Counted from the stretch's first letter, positions 29,515 to 38,028 are shown. The stretch: DNA of 64,000 nucleotides from Gaiellasilicea sp963731615 (GCA_963731615.1 CAVSWD010000001.1:1-64000); one strand, 5' to 3'. A program made the numbers and translations. Notes: generated by a model not told the origin, from the letters alone.

Positions 29515-29678
29515 AGGAGGGCTTGGCGCAACATCGACTGAGCCGCCGGGGCGCACTGCTCGCCCCGAGGCGGCGTCCTCAGTCGCGCCGATAGCAACCA
29601 CTATCGGCGCTCCCTGCGTCCTTGCCTCGAAACGAGCAGCGCACCCCGGCGACGAGCGACGTCACGCCAAGCCCTCCT
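29515..29678. ncRNA. Candidate multibranched structured RNA or palindromic element
   Basis: The whole gap between two convergent genes folds as one closed unit. A perfect 14-bp outer stem joins 29515-29528 (aggagggcttggcg) to 29665-29678. Inside are three hairpins. One is long, pairing 29536-29553 with 29561-29584 and carrying a 7-base loop. One is a perfect 10-bp stem, 29585-29594 with 29601-29610, loop caacca. A third is built around ctcg-aaa-cgag near 29626-29636. This is a direct reading of complementarity, and no known family is recognised. It could be a bidirectional terminator-like structure or a mobile palindrome; strand is undecided. Confidence 0.5.
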
Positions 29679-30326
29679 ACACGATTCCGGACCGGACGGC
29701 GTAGACCGCGGCCTGGATCCGGTTCTCGATCTGGAGCTTCATCAGGATGTTCGAGATGTGGTTCTTGACCGTCTTCGGGCTGATGTGGAGCTCGCCGGCG
29801 ATGACGGCGTTGTCCTTGCCGTTCGCGATCAGCTTCAGCACCTGGATCTCGCGCTCGGAGAGCTCGGCCCGGATCGTGGCCGCCGCCTCGGGCGCAGCGG
29901 TGGTGGCGCGCACGTGCTGGAGGACTTTGCCGGCGATGTGGGGGGAGATCAGCGACTCGCCGACGGCCGCCGCCTCCAGTCCCTGCAGCAGGTCCTGGAT
30001 CGAGGCGTCCTTGAGCAGGTAGCCGCACGCTCCGGCCAGGATCGCGTCCATCACGTCCTGCTCCTGGTCGGAGATCGTCAGCACGACGACCCGCGTCAAC
30101 GGCGCGTCGCGGCTGATGTGGCGGGTCGCCTCGACGCCCGACATGCCCGGCATGTTCAGATCCATGACGACGACGTCCGGCGCGGCCTCGCGGACGTGGA
30201 AGAGTGCCTCGGCGCCGCTCGCCGCTTCGCCGACGACGGCGACGCCCTGCTCCTCGAGCAGGGTACGCAGCCCGTTCCGGAAGAGATCGTGGTCGTCGAC
30301 CAGGAGGACGCGAATTGCGTGCTCAC
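29677..30326 (-). CDS. NarL/FixJ-family response regulator (start uncertain)
   Basis: A two-component response regulator of about 216 residues with an N-terminal receiver (IRVLLVDDHDLFRNGL, phosphoacceptor Asp in VVVMDLNMPGMSGVEATRH, KDAS near the end of the domain) and a C-terminal LuxR-type HTH (ELSEREIQVLKLIANGKDNA, then HISPKTVKNHISNIL). The receiver frame has no ATG, GTG or TTG upstream. The GTG at 30326 lies one base out of frame, so a missing base near 30318 would give MSTxIRVLLVDDH. An adjacent histidine kinase is not seen, making this an orphan regulator locally. Confidence 0.86.
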
Positions 30327-30373
30327 CGGTGTCCTGGATCAGTGCGCGCTCGGTCAGAGGCTGGGCAGTTTAC

Positions 30374-31404
30374 TCAGCCGAGCGTGACGGTGACCGTTCG
30401 CCTGCCCCAGGCGAGCGCCTGCTTCAGCGTCGGGAACCAGAGGTCGATCACGTACCCGTGCACGGCGCCGCCCGTGTCGGCGGCGACACCCGTGCCGTAC
30501 CCCGGGATCGTCAGCCGCGTGCCGAGCGGGATCAGGGCCGGGTCGACTGCGACGACTCCGGGAGCGGTCGGGACACCTGTGGCGGTGCGGCCGCGGATCG
30601 CGTAACCGGTCGACGTGACCGTGATCGTGCTGCCGGCCGCGAGCGTTCGAACGACGGGCGCCGACTCCCGACGGGGCTCAGCGGCTGCCACGGCGTCGTC
30701 CGCGAAACCGGCGCGGCTGCTTCCCGAGCCTGCGCTTCGATCTGGGCGACCCGGGCGGCGTTCAGGCCCTGCTGGTGGCGAAGCTGCGCGACGAACCGGT
30801 GCCGCTCTGCGGCTGTGGCCTCGAGCCGCTCCGCGCGTGCCCGAGCGGCAGCGACGAGAGAGTCGAGGTCGGCCTCCTGAGCTGCCAGGCGTGCGGTGAG
30901 CGCCGAGAGCCTGGTGCGGGCCGCTCGCGCCTGCTCGATGATCCGCTTGTTCGCGCCTGCGGCGCGACTGAGGCTGTCGAGGCCCGTCAAGACCTCGTCG
31001 AGCGAGGCCGCGCCGAGCACGATCGCCAGCGGATCGGCGTTGGCGGGTTGCTCGTAGAGTGCGCGGACGAGCTCCGCCAGCCGCGCCTCCGACACCTGTC
31101 TCGTCGTCCGCGCCAGCGCAAGCTGCTTGCGCGCCAGGGCCCGCTCGCGCTGGACGAACGTGCGCCGGTCGGTCAGGCGCCGCAGCTCACCGGCAGCTCG
31201 GCCGAGCTCTGCTTCGAGCGCGTAGAGCTCGAGCGTCGCGGCATCCGCGCGCGCTCCGAGAGAGCTCCCGTCCGCCCGTGCCGTCGCCGGCGATCCGGGC
31301 CTGGGCGAGTCGGCGGCGAGGGCGACCGGAACCGAGGCGATCACGAGCAAGCCCGTGACCACGGCTGCGAGTCGCGCCGCATCGCTCGTCCATTCCCTGC
31401 TCAC
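30374..31404 (-). CDS. Secreted coiled-coil protein with C-terminal 3D domain (one frame break)
   Basis: A probable peptidoglycan-active protein. A signal sequence (RLAAVVTGLLVIASVPVALA) is followed by a long coiled-coil region (LYALEAELGRAAGELRRLTD and RARAERLEATAAERHRFVAQ) and a Yuck/RpfB-style 3D domain with three acidic signatures: VDPALIPLGTRLTI, ADTGGAVHG and VIDLWF. The frame breaks near 30702, joining the coiled coil to the 3D domain. GTG at 31404 is preferred; ATG at 31431 in the same frame is an alternative. The design parallels the NlpC/P60 protein encoded divergently next door. Confidence 0.82.
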
Positions 31405-31593
31405 GAGGGGCGGACCGTAGCAACTTTCCACAGACCTCGTCCACAGGCTCTGCGGAAGGTTTGTGCGCCGTGCGACAGAGTCGTTTTTGGCTTCGTTTGG
31501 CCCTGCAACTATCCGGCGAGCCTGCTAGGGTGCCCAACTTGTGACGGACCTGGCCCCCACCGGGTTGCTGCGGTCGCCCGATCCCATGAGTAC

Positions 31594-32718
31594 GTGATCG
31601 ACCCGGGCGCGCGTAAGACCTCGGCACTTCTGACGCTGCTGACCGCGATTCTCGTCGCGGCTGCCTTGGCGTCCGTGAAGACGGCCTCGGCCGACCCGAA
31701 CGTCGACGCCAAGCGCGCCGAAGCGCAGAGCGTCCTCGACCAGATTCAGCAAATCGACTCTCAGCTCTCGCACGCGATCGAGTCCTACAACCTTGCGAAC
31801 GTCAAGCTTGCCGAGATCCAGACCGAGCTGAAGTCGAACGCGCAGCATCTCGTGATCGCGAAGAAGAGCCTGCGCAGCGCCCAGACGCATCTCTCGCAGC
31901 GCCTCGTCTCCCTCTACGTGAACGGCGGCGGGGGAGGCGCTCTCGACGTGCTGCTCGGGGCCGAGTCGCTCGACGATGTGCTCAGCAGGCTGGATGCGGT
32001 CGAGCGCGTCTCCGACCAGGACTCGCGCGTGTTGCGCGAGGTCAAGAGCTTCCGCACCCAGGTGCGCCAGCGCAAGATGCGGCTCGAGCGCGCGCGCACG
32101 GCGCAGGCACAGGTGGTCGCGTCGCGCGCCGAGCAGAAGCAGTCGATCGAAGGCCAGCTTGCCGAGCGAGAGCGCATGCTCGCCTCGATCAAGGATCAGA
32201 TCGCGAGCCTCGAAGCGGCGGAGCGTTTGCGTCAGCAGCGGCTGGCCGCGCAGGCACGGGCGCGTTTCACGGCAGCGCAGAGCACCCCCGCAACCACCCA
32301 GACGACCGAGACCGACTCGACCTTCTACGCCACGCCCGTCGAGGTGCTCACGCCGGCGCCGGAGGCCCGCTACGGCGGCGTCGTCGGGGTCGCGATGCAG
32401 TTCCTCGGCGTTCCCTACGTCTGGGGCGGCGCCAGCCCGTCCGGATTCGACTGCTCCGGCCTGATCATGTACGCGTACGGGCAGATGGGCGTCTCGCTGC
32501 CGCATCACGCCGCCTCGCAGTACGGCATGGGCGTCGGTGTCTCGCGAGACGAGCTCCAGGCAGGCGACCTCGTCTTCTTCAACGGACTCGGCCATGCCGG
32601 CATCTACATCGGCGGCGGCCAGTTCATCCACGCGCCGCACACGGGCGACGTGGTCAAGATCTCCAGCCTCTCGGACTCCTGGTACGCGGCGACCTACGTC
32701 GGCGCTCGCAGGATCTAG
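31594..32718 (+). CDS. Secreted coiled-coil NlpC/P60 peptidoglycan endopeptidase
   Basis: A 374-residue RipA-like cell wall hydrolase. Its order is signal or anchor segment (SALLTLLTAILVAAALASVK), long coiled coil (QSVLDQIQQIDSQLSHAIES to about residue 230), Thr-rich linker and NlpC/P60 domain. The catalytic cysteine is C287 in GFDCSGLIMYAYGQ, with His in LGHAGIYIGGG and a polar third residue in FIHAPHTGDVV. It cuts stem peptides in peptidoglycan, probably during division. GTG at 31594 is used. The 190-base divergent gap shared with the 3D-domain gene may co-regulate the pair. Confidence 0.9.
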   Translation: MIDPGARKTSALLTLLTAILVAAALASVKTASADPNVDAKRAEAQSVLDQIQQIDSQLSHAIESYNLANVKLAEIQTELKSNAQHLVIAKKSLRSAQTHLSQRLVSLYVNGGGGGALDVLLGAESLDDVLSRLDAVERVSDQDSRVLREVKSFRTQVRQRKMRLERARTAQAQVVASRAEQKQSIEGQLAERERMLASIKDQIASLEAAERLRQQRLAAQARARFTAAQSTPATTQTTETDSTFYATPVEVLTPAPEARYGGVVGVAMQFLGVPYVWGGASPSGFDCSGLIMYAYGQMGVSLPHHAASQYGMGVGVSRDELQAGDLVFFNGLGHAGIYIGGGQFIHAPHTGDVVKISSLSDSWYAATYVGARRI

Positions 32719-32723
32719 ACGAT

Positions 32724-34523
32724 CTAGACGCCCGCAGCCTGGTTCAGGGTCTCGCCCGCGTAGAGCTCCTCGAGCTCGGCGGCGAAGTGCTTGGCGACAA
32801 CGCGGCGCTTCAGCTTCAAAGTCGGCGTCAACTCGTCGTCGTCCATCGTGAAGTCGCGCGGGAGAATCGTGAAACGCTTGATCTGCTCGTAGCGGGAGCG
32901 GTCGGCGTTGACCTCGTCGATGACACCCTGGATCAGCTGCCTGGCCTCGTCGGTCTGCGCCAGCCCGCCGATCTCGGTGGGGAGCCCGTGCTCGGCCGCC
33001 CAGGCCGGCAGTGCGTCGGGGTCGAGCGTGATCAGCGCTGCGATGTACGGCTTCCGGTCGCCGACGACCATCGCCTGTGAGACGTACTTCGACAGCTTGA
33101 GGTCGTTCTCGAGGTTCTGCGGCGCGACGTTCTTGCCGCCGGCCGTGACGATCAGGTCCTTCTTGCGGTCGGTGATCTTGACGAAGCCGTCCTCGTCGAT
33201 CTCGGCGATGTCGCCGGTGCGCAGCCAGCCGTCGCCGGCCAGCACTTCGGCCGTCGCGTCGGGATCCTTGAAGTAGCCCTGGAAGACCGTCGGGCTGCGG
33301 ATCAGCAGCTCGCCGTCCTCGGCGAGCTTGAGCTCGGTGCCCGGCAGCGCCCGGCCGACCGTCCCGAAGCGGTACGCCTCGTGCGTGTTCGTCGTCGCAG
33401 CAGTCGTGCACTCGGTCAGCCCGTACCCCTCGACGAGGAGGATGTCGATCGAGTGGAAGAACTCTGCGATCTCGGGCGCGAGCGGAGCGCCGCCCGAGAT
33501 CCCCAGCCGGAGGCGTCCGCCGAGCCGCTCCTTCACCTTCGAGTAGACGAGCCTGTCGGCGAGCTTGAACTGGAGGGCAAGCCCGCGCGGCAACGGCTTG
33601 CCGGCCCGCCGGAGCGCGCTGACCTTGCGGCCGACGGCGAGCGCCCAGTCGATCAGCTTCCGTTTGGCGCCGGTCTCGGCGTCGAACTTGGCGACGACGC
33701 CCGTGTGAACCTTCTCGTAGACGCGGGGCACGCTCGGGAAGACGGTCGGCTTCACGACCGGCAGCGCCACCGCCGCCTGCAGCGGGTTGGGCAGGAAGGC
33801 GATCCCGTAGCCGACGTAGGCCCCCGAGAGGTGCATCAGGCGGCCGAAGTTGTGCGCCAGGGGGAGGTAGAGGAGCATCGTGTCGTCCGGGCCGGTGAAG
33901 CTCGGCAGCTCGTCGACGACCGCCACCATCGAGTAGTAGTTGCGGTGCGAGATCATGCAGCCCTTGGGCGGCCCGGTCGTGCCCGAGGTGTAGATGTAGG
34001 TGAAGAGATCGTCCTCCTCGATCGCCGCTGCCGCCTCGCGGAGCGCGTCCGGGTGCTCGGCGGCGTAGGCGCGGCCGCGCGCGGCGAGATCGTCCAGGTC
34101 GGCGAACGTCAGCACGTGCTGCAAGCGGGGGATCTCGGCGCGCGCGCCTTCCACCTTGCTTCGCTGCACGTCGTCCTCGCAGAGCACGCCGATCGACTCG
34201 GAGTGGTCGAGGATGAAGGCGGTCTCATTCGGGGAGCTGTTCGCGTAGATCGGGGCCGCGACGGCGCCGATCGAGCCCAGGGCGAAGTCGAAGAGCGCCC
34301 ATTCGATGCGGCTCGAACCGAGGATCGCGAAGGCATCGCCCTTCTTGACGCCGAGCGCGAGCAGGCCGTTGGCGTAGCCCTCGACACGCTCGGCAGCCTC
34401 GGCCCAGGAGACCTCATTCCACGCGTCGCCGTCCTGCACGAGATAGGCGGGCGTCGACCGCCCGGCCGCCACCGCGTCGCGCCACAAGCGCTCGATCGTG
34501 CGCTGCTCGCTCACGAGTCGCAC
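32724..34523 (-). CDS. Long-chain acyl-CoA synthetase (AMP-binding)
   Basis: A 599-residue ANL-family ligase that activates fatty acids to acyl-CoA through an acyl-AMP intermediate. The motifs are YIYTSGTTGPPKGCMIS (P-loop), VEGYGLTECT (A5) and RTGDIAEIDEDGFVKITDRK (A7/A8 hinge). LEELYAG near the C-terminus is typical of the FadD15/ACSL group found in Actinobacteria. It fits with the acyl-CoA dehydrogenases further right in the window, though it is not in an operon with them. It starts at GTG. Confidence 0.93.
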   Translation of the reverse strand: MRLVSEQRTIERLWRDAVAAGRSTPAYLVQDGDAWNEVSWAEAAERVEGYANGLLALGVKKGDAFAILGSSRIEWALFDFALGSIGAVAAPIYANSSPNETAFILDHSESIGVLCEDDVQRSKVEGARAEIPRLQHVLTFADLDDLAARGRAYAAEHPDALREAAAAIEEDDLFTYIYTSGTTGPPKGCMISHRNYYSMVAVVDELPSFTGPDDTMLLYLPLAHNFGRLMHLSGAYVGYGIAFLPNPLQAAVALPVVKPTVFPSVPRVYEKVHTGVVAKFDAETGAKRKLIDWALAVGRKVSALRRAGKPLPRGLALQFKLADRLVYSKVKERLGGRLRLGISGGAPLAPEIAEFFHSIDILLVEGYGLTECTTAATTNTHEAYRFGTVGRALPGTELKLAEDGELLIRSPTVFQGYFKDPDATAEVLAGDGWLRTGDIAEIDEDGFVKITDRKKDLIVTAGGKNVAPQNLENDLKLSKYVSQAMVVGDRKPYIAALITLDPDALPAWAAEHGLPTEIGGLAQTDEARQLIQGVIDEVNADRSRYEQIKRFTILPRDFTMDDDELTPTLKLKRRVVAKHFAAELEELYAGETLNQAAGV

Positions 34524-34588
34524 TTTATGTTGCAGGGAAGGCTTCGGCTAGGGCGAATCGTTCCGGTCCCCTACACTTGAAGGTGCTC

Positions 34589-35455
34589 ATGCGCACGACT
34601 TGGAACGGCTCGATCAGCTTCGGCCTCGTCTCGATCCCGGTGGGCCTCGCCCCGGCGACGAAGCCTGCCGCGCGCTCGTCGGACGTCGCCTTCCGGATGC
34701 TGCACCGCGAGTGCGGCACGCCGATCAAGCAGAAGCGCTTCTGCCCGGTGCACGAGCGAGATCTCGGCCCGGACGAGATCGTCAAGGGCTGGGAGGTCGC
34801 CAAGGGCCAGTTCGTTGTCGTCGAGGACGAGGAGCTCGAGGCGCTGACCAATCACGACGACTCGCGCTCGATCGAGATCGCGCAGTTCGTCGACGCCGCC
34901 CAGGTCGACCCGATCTTCTTCGACCGCACCTATTTCCTCGTTCCCGCCCAGGCTGCGGCGGCTCGGAGGCCGTACGTGCTGCTGCTGAACGCGATGCGCG
35001 AGTCGGGCATGGCCGCGCTCGGCCGCTTCGTCCAGCAGGGGCGCGAGAAGCTCTGCCTGATCAGGCCGAAGGGGGACGCGCTCGCGCTCGAGACGCTCTT
35101 CCTCTCCGCCGATGTGTACTCGCAGGCCGAGATCGAGGAGGCGGTCGAGGAGACATCCGTGAAGAAGCCCGAGCTCGACCTCGCCCAGCAGGTGATCGCG
35201 AGCCTCTCAGGCGAGTTCGACCCGGCCGAGCTTCAGAGCGACTACCGCCGCGACCTGCGCACGCTGCTCGAGGCGAAGCTGGCCGGCGAGGTGATCGAGG
35301 CGCCCGCGCCGGACGTCGCCGAGACGCCGGTCGTCGACCTGATGGACGCGCTCCGCCGGTCGGTCGACGAGGCGAAGCAGGCCAAGCAGCCGGCCGCCAA
35401 GAAGAAGGCGCCCGCGAAGAAAGCTGCGCGGCCGACCAAGTCGGCCGCGCGCTAG
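34589..35455 (+). CDS. ku: Non-homologous end-joining protein Ku
   Basis: Bacterial Ku forms a homodimeric ring on DNA ends and recruits LigD. 288 residues from ATG (MRTTWNGSISFGLVSIPVGL), the canonical Ku beginning, through the beta-barrel core (FCPVHERDLGPDEIVKGWEV, then REKLCLIRPKGDALALETLF) to a Lys/Ala-rich tail (KKKAPAKKAARPTKSAAR) that can bind DNA. No ligD is in the window. The in-frame TTG at 34577 would add four residues. Confidence 0.95.
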   Translation: MRTTWNGSISFGLVSIPVGLAPATKPAARSSDVAFRMLHRECGTPIKQKRFCPVHERDLGPDEIVKGWEVAKGQFVVVEDEELEALTNHDDSRSIEIAQFVDAAQVDPIFFDRTYFLVPAQAAAARRPYVLLLNAMRESGMAALGRFVQQGREKLCLIRPKGDALALETLFLSADVYSQAEIEEAVEETSVKKPELDLAQQVIASLSGEFDPAELQSDYRRDLRTLLEAKLAGEVIEAPAPDVAETPVVDLMDALRRSVDEAKQAKQPAAKKKAPAKKAARPTKSAAR

Positions 35456-35469
35456 CGAATCGTCAGGCG

Positions 35470-35640
35470 CTAATGAGCTTGGGGCAGTGCCCCGAGCGCC
35501 TCGAGTTGCGCCTGGAAGAGGGTCTTGTCGATCTTGCCCTGGTAGATCGGTACGCCTTCCTCGATGCAGACCCGGATCACTTCCTGCCGGTCGATGCCAA
35601 GCTCCTTCGACAACTCGTCCGGCGTCAGGTGATTCGCCAT
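35470..35640 (-). CDS. Small helix-turn-helix-like protein, unknown function
   Basis: A 56-residue protein with a segment that looks like a recognition-helix pair (HLTPDELSKELGIDRQEVIR) and a C-terminal helix (IDKTLFQAQLEALGAL). There is no signal or membrane segment. ATG at 35640 has a strong aggaggag site 6-8 bases upstream, which decides the start over the longer open frame. A terminator-like hairpin with a T-run sits about 30 bases upstream in its leader. The family is unknown to me; a DNA-binding role is only inferred. Confidence 0.6.
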   Translation of the reverse strand: MANHLTPDELSKELGIDRQEVIRVCIEEGVPIYQGKIDKTLFQAQLEALGALPQAH

Positions 35641-35669
35641 CCGTTCGCTCCTCCTCGTTCTGAGCAATG

Positions 35670-35709
35670 AAAAAGCCCGCTGGCGCAAGAAACTGCGCTC
35701 AGGCGGGCT
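35670..35709 (-). terminator. Intrinsic terminator-like hairpin in the leader of the small HTH gene
   Basis: Read on the minus strand, arm agcccgc (35709-35703) pairs with gcgggct (35680-35674). The stem continues through tgagcgca/tggcgca with one bulge and is followed by a run of five T. It is upstream of the gene at 35470-35640, not downstream of any minus-strand gene, so it may be an attenuator or the end of a short RNA from the opposite side of the alpha/beta hydrolase start. Confidence 0.6.
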
Positions 35710-35767
35710 CGGCCATCGCTCGCTCGTTGTTCGCGGGAATCAACGGGCCCGCGTCCCCAAAGTTGCC

Positions 35768-36628
35768 ATGGTCAGCGAAGGATACTTTCCCCGGATGACG
35801 GCCGCAACGGATCTCGAGACCCGACGGCTCGGCTCGGTCGAGTACCACGTCGGCGGGTCGGGCGAGCCGCTGCTGCTCCTGCACGGGCTCGCCGGATCGA
35901 CCGGCAACTGGGTCGAGCTCGTTCCGGAGCTCGTGCGCCGGTACCGCGTGATCTCGGTCGATCTGCCCGGGCACGCGCGCTCGGCGCCGCTCGCGCGGGG
36001 CGCGACGATCGAGGACTTCGCGGCCGCGGCGGCTGCCGTGCTCGCGGCGGAGGACGTGCGCGAAACCGTCGTCGCGGGGCATTCGTTCGGTGGGCTCGTC
36101 GCGATCAGGCTTGCCCGCAGCCGGCCCGAGCTCGTTCGGTCGCTCCTGCTCGTCTCACCGGCGGGAATCGCGACGACGAGGCGGCTGGCCCAGGTGATCG
36201 TGCTCACGTCCGCCACGATCCGGCCGGGTCGCCGCGTCGCGCGCTTCCGCTCTCGCTGGGCGGAGCGCACCTGGTACCGGCGCGCGCTCTTCCGGCCCTG
36301 GTTCGTCTCCGATGCGGACATGCTCTCGGCCCAGGCGACGCACGGCCTCCTCGCAGCGCAGACCCTGCATGCGGACACGAAGGTTGCGAGCCGCGCGATG
36401 CTGGCGGACGATCCGCGCGAGCAGCTCGCCGAGATCACCTGCCCGACGGTCGTGCTGTGGGGCGCCGGCGACCGCCAGCTTCCGCTCGAGGATGCCTTCG
36501 AGTACGCGCGGCGGCTGCGAGCAAAGCTCCGGCTCGTCGCCGACTGCGGTCACCTCGTCATCGTCGAGCGGCCGGCCGCCGTCCTCGACGCCCTCGAGGA
36601 TCTCGCGGGTCAAGCTCGCGCGTCGTAG
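35768..36628 (+). CDS. Alpha/beta hydrolase
   Basis: A 286-residue alpha/beta-fold hydrolase. The oxyanion segment is LLLLHGLAGSTGNWVEL, the nucleophile Ser is in VVAGHSFGGLVAI, the acid is probably in LWGAGDRQLP and the His in VADCGHLVIVERP, so the triad is complete. The pattern is like esterases, lipases or C-C hydrolases; the substrate is unknown. An internal ATG (MTAATDLETRR) ten residues in is an alternative start. It overlaps the end of the cupin gene's extended frame on the other strand. Confidence 0.85.
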   Translation: MVSEGYFPRMTAATDLETRRLGSVEYHVGGSGEPLLLLHGLAGSTGNWVELVPELVRRYRVISVDLPGHARSAPLARGATIEDFAAAAAAVLAAEDVRETVVAGHSFGGLVAIRLARSRPELVRSLLLVSPAGIATTRRLAQVIVLTSATIRPGRRVARFRSRWAERTWYRRALFRPWFVSDADMLSAQATHGLLAAQTLHADTKVASRAMLADDPREQLAEITCPTVVLWGAGDRQLPLEDAFEYARRLRAKLRLVADCGHLVIVERPAAVLDALEDLAGQARAS

Positions 36629-36630
36629 AG

Positions 36631-37060
36631 TCACGGGCGGTTGTGGCGGGTCGGCTTCAGTGCCGGGCGCAGCGTTCCGGTCGAGGTATTCGATGTCGAT
36701 TGCGGTCGTGGGGAAGAACGCCGTATAGACGACGTCATCCGCCCCGACGTTGCGGGCACTGTGCGCGACGCCCGCTGGCACGAAGACGACGGAACGGCCG
36801 GCGACCGTCCTCGACTGATCGCCGAGCCGCAGCTCGGCTTCGCCAGACTCGATCACGATCGCCTCGTCGATCTGATGCCGGTGTAAGGGGATCCGCTCGC
36901 CCGGCGCGATCCGCTCGAGGATGACGCAAAGATCGTTGACGTACCCCTCGCTCGAGACCGGGTCGACGAGCGGCCCCGACCAGGTCGAGCGTGGGCGAAA
37001 GTCGTCGGGGTCGCCCGCGTCGGCGAGCGGCGTGAGCGGCGGGTTCGGCAGGATCGCCAT
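36631..37060 (-). CDS. Cupin-domain protein (3' end uncertain)
   Basis: A single-domain cupin of about 142 residues. Metal-binding residues are in ERIPLHRHQIDEAIVIESGE (motif 1) and GVAHSARNV (motif 2). ATG at 37060 overlaps the Nif3 stop by ATGA, so the two are translationally coupled. As written, the frame stays open far into the antisense of the hydrolase gene, which has no cupin content. A single-base correction would end it at the TGA at 36631. The function is unknown; small cupins are often isomerases, dioxygenases or sugar-binding proteins. Confidence 0.72.
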
Positions 37061-37806
37061 CAGATGGGATTCTCGATCGCGATGAACTCCCACTCGAGAT
37101 CGAAACGCTCCGCGAGGTTGGCGGACAGCGCCTGCACCCCGAGCCGCTCGGTCGCGTCGTGTCCGGCGGCGACGAAGTGGATCCCGAGCTCGCGCGCGAT
37201 CTGAAGGCTGGGCTCGGCCGGCTCGCCCGTGAGGAAGAGGTCGTAGCCCTCGTGAGCGGCCCGGATCAGCTCGCCGGGTGCCCCGCCCGAGCAGATCGCC
37301 ACCCGCTCGATGCGCTCCGGACCGAACGGGAAGACGACCGGCTCCCGGCCGCCGACGATCTCTCGGATGCGTGTGACGACCGCGTCGATTCCCGCCGGCT
37401 CGCCGAGGCTTCCACCCTGACCGACGTCGCCGAAGGGCCGCTCGACCGTCACGCCGAGCTCGGCCGCGAGCAGTGCGTTGTTCCCGAGCTGCGGATGAGC
37501 GTCCAGCGCGAGGTGGTACGCGAGCAGCGTGAGGTCGGCGGCGAAGAGCGCTTCCAGCCGGCCGCGCTGGCGCTGGTCGATCCAGACCGGCTCGTTGCGC
37601 CAGAACATGCCGTGGTGGACGATCAGGAGCTGCGCACCCGCCGCGGCGGCCCGCTCGAAGAGCTCACGCGAGCTCGAGACGCCGCAGGCGAGCTTCGACA
37701 CCTCGTCTGCCCCGATGACCTGCAGGCCCGGCATCCCGTATTCGGGGAAGCGCTCGACGTCGAGCAGCTCGTTCGTGTAGGCGACGATCTCGTCCCGCTG
37801 GGCCAT
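37060..37806 (-). CDS. Nif3-like dinuclear metal centre protein (GTP cyclohydrolase 1 type 2 family)
   Basis: A 248-residue NIF3/YbgI family protein that forms toroidal hexamers with a two-metal site. The ligands are visible in LLIVHHGMFW, LAYHLALDAHPQLGNN and FVAAGHDATERLGVQAL, with the glycine-rich VAICSGGAPGELI segment between. The biochemical role of the family is still debated. It starts at ATG 30 bases before the tRNA-Pro gene on the other strand and is coupled to the downstream cupin gene. Confidence 0.9.
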   Translation of the reverse strand: MAQRDEIVAYTNELLDVERFPEYGMPGLQVIGADEVSKLACGVSSSRELFERAAAAGAQLLIVHHGMFWRNEPVWIDQRQRGRLEALFAADLTLLAYHLALDAHPQLGNNALLAAELGVTVERPFGDVGQGGSLGEPAGIDAVVTRIREIVGGREPVVFPFGPERIERVAICSGGAPGELIRAAHEGYDLFLTGEPAEPSLQIARELGIHFVAAGHDATERLGVQALSANLAERFDLEWEFIAIENPI

Positions 37807-37835
37807 CGGGCGATTATCGCTACCCTTTCCCGGCT

Positions 37836-37909
37836 CGGGGTGTGGCGCAGCCTGGTAGCGCGCTCCGTTCGGGTCGGAGAGGTCCGGAGTTCAAATCTCC
37901 GCACCCCGA
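37836..37909 (+). tRNA. tRNA-Pro (anticodon CGG)
   Basis: A 74-base cloverleaf. The acceptor CGGGGTG pairs with CACCCCG, followed by discriminator A. The D-arm is around gcgcagcctggtagcgc. The anticodon stem CTCCG/CGGAG has a seven-base loop TTCGGGT, with CGG at 37870-37872. The T-arm is CCGGAG-TTCAAAT-CTCCG. CCA is not encoded. It reads codon CCG, frequent in this GC-rich genome. Confidence 0.97.
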
Positions 37910-37916
37910 TTAGTTG

Positions 37917-37989
37917 GCGCAAGATCGGGATCCGCGGGAGCGGATCCCGATCGCGCGAAGACCCCTGAAGGCGGCCGCTTCGCGGCCGC
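37917..37989 (-). ncRNA. Candidate structured RNA motif, copy A
   Basis: Two perfect hairpins flank an invariant single-stranded core. The first is a 13-bp stem, 37923-37935 with 37940-37952, enclosed by a gcgc/gcgc pair. The second is an 8-bp stem, 37971-37978 with 37982-37989. The core between them on the plus strand is gaagacccctgaag. Copy B at 57433-57502 keeps the core but changes the first stem at three base pairs in a compensating way. On the minus strand the motif lies about 40 bases after the AlkZ-like gene stop. The strand is inferred from copy B and not certain. Confidence 0.55.
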
Positions 37990-38028
37990 GGGCTCGTTCA
38001 TCAGTCGGCGTCCGCCGCGCGGGAACGC

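Noticed and set aside
29185..29601. N-terminal extension of the DacB open frame
   Set aside because: The signal peptide begins at 29184; the upstream part is antisense to the small helical gene and the hairpin element.
36155..36630. Extension of the minus-strand cupin frame across the alpha/beta hydrolase gene
   Set aside because: It lacks cupin sequence and lies opposite a well-supported hydrolase with a full catalytic triad.
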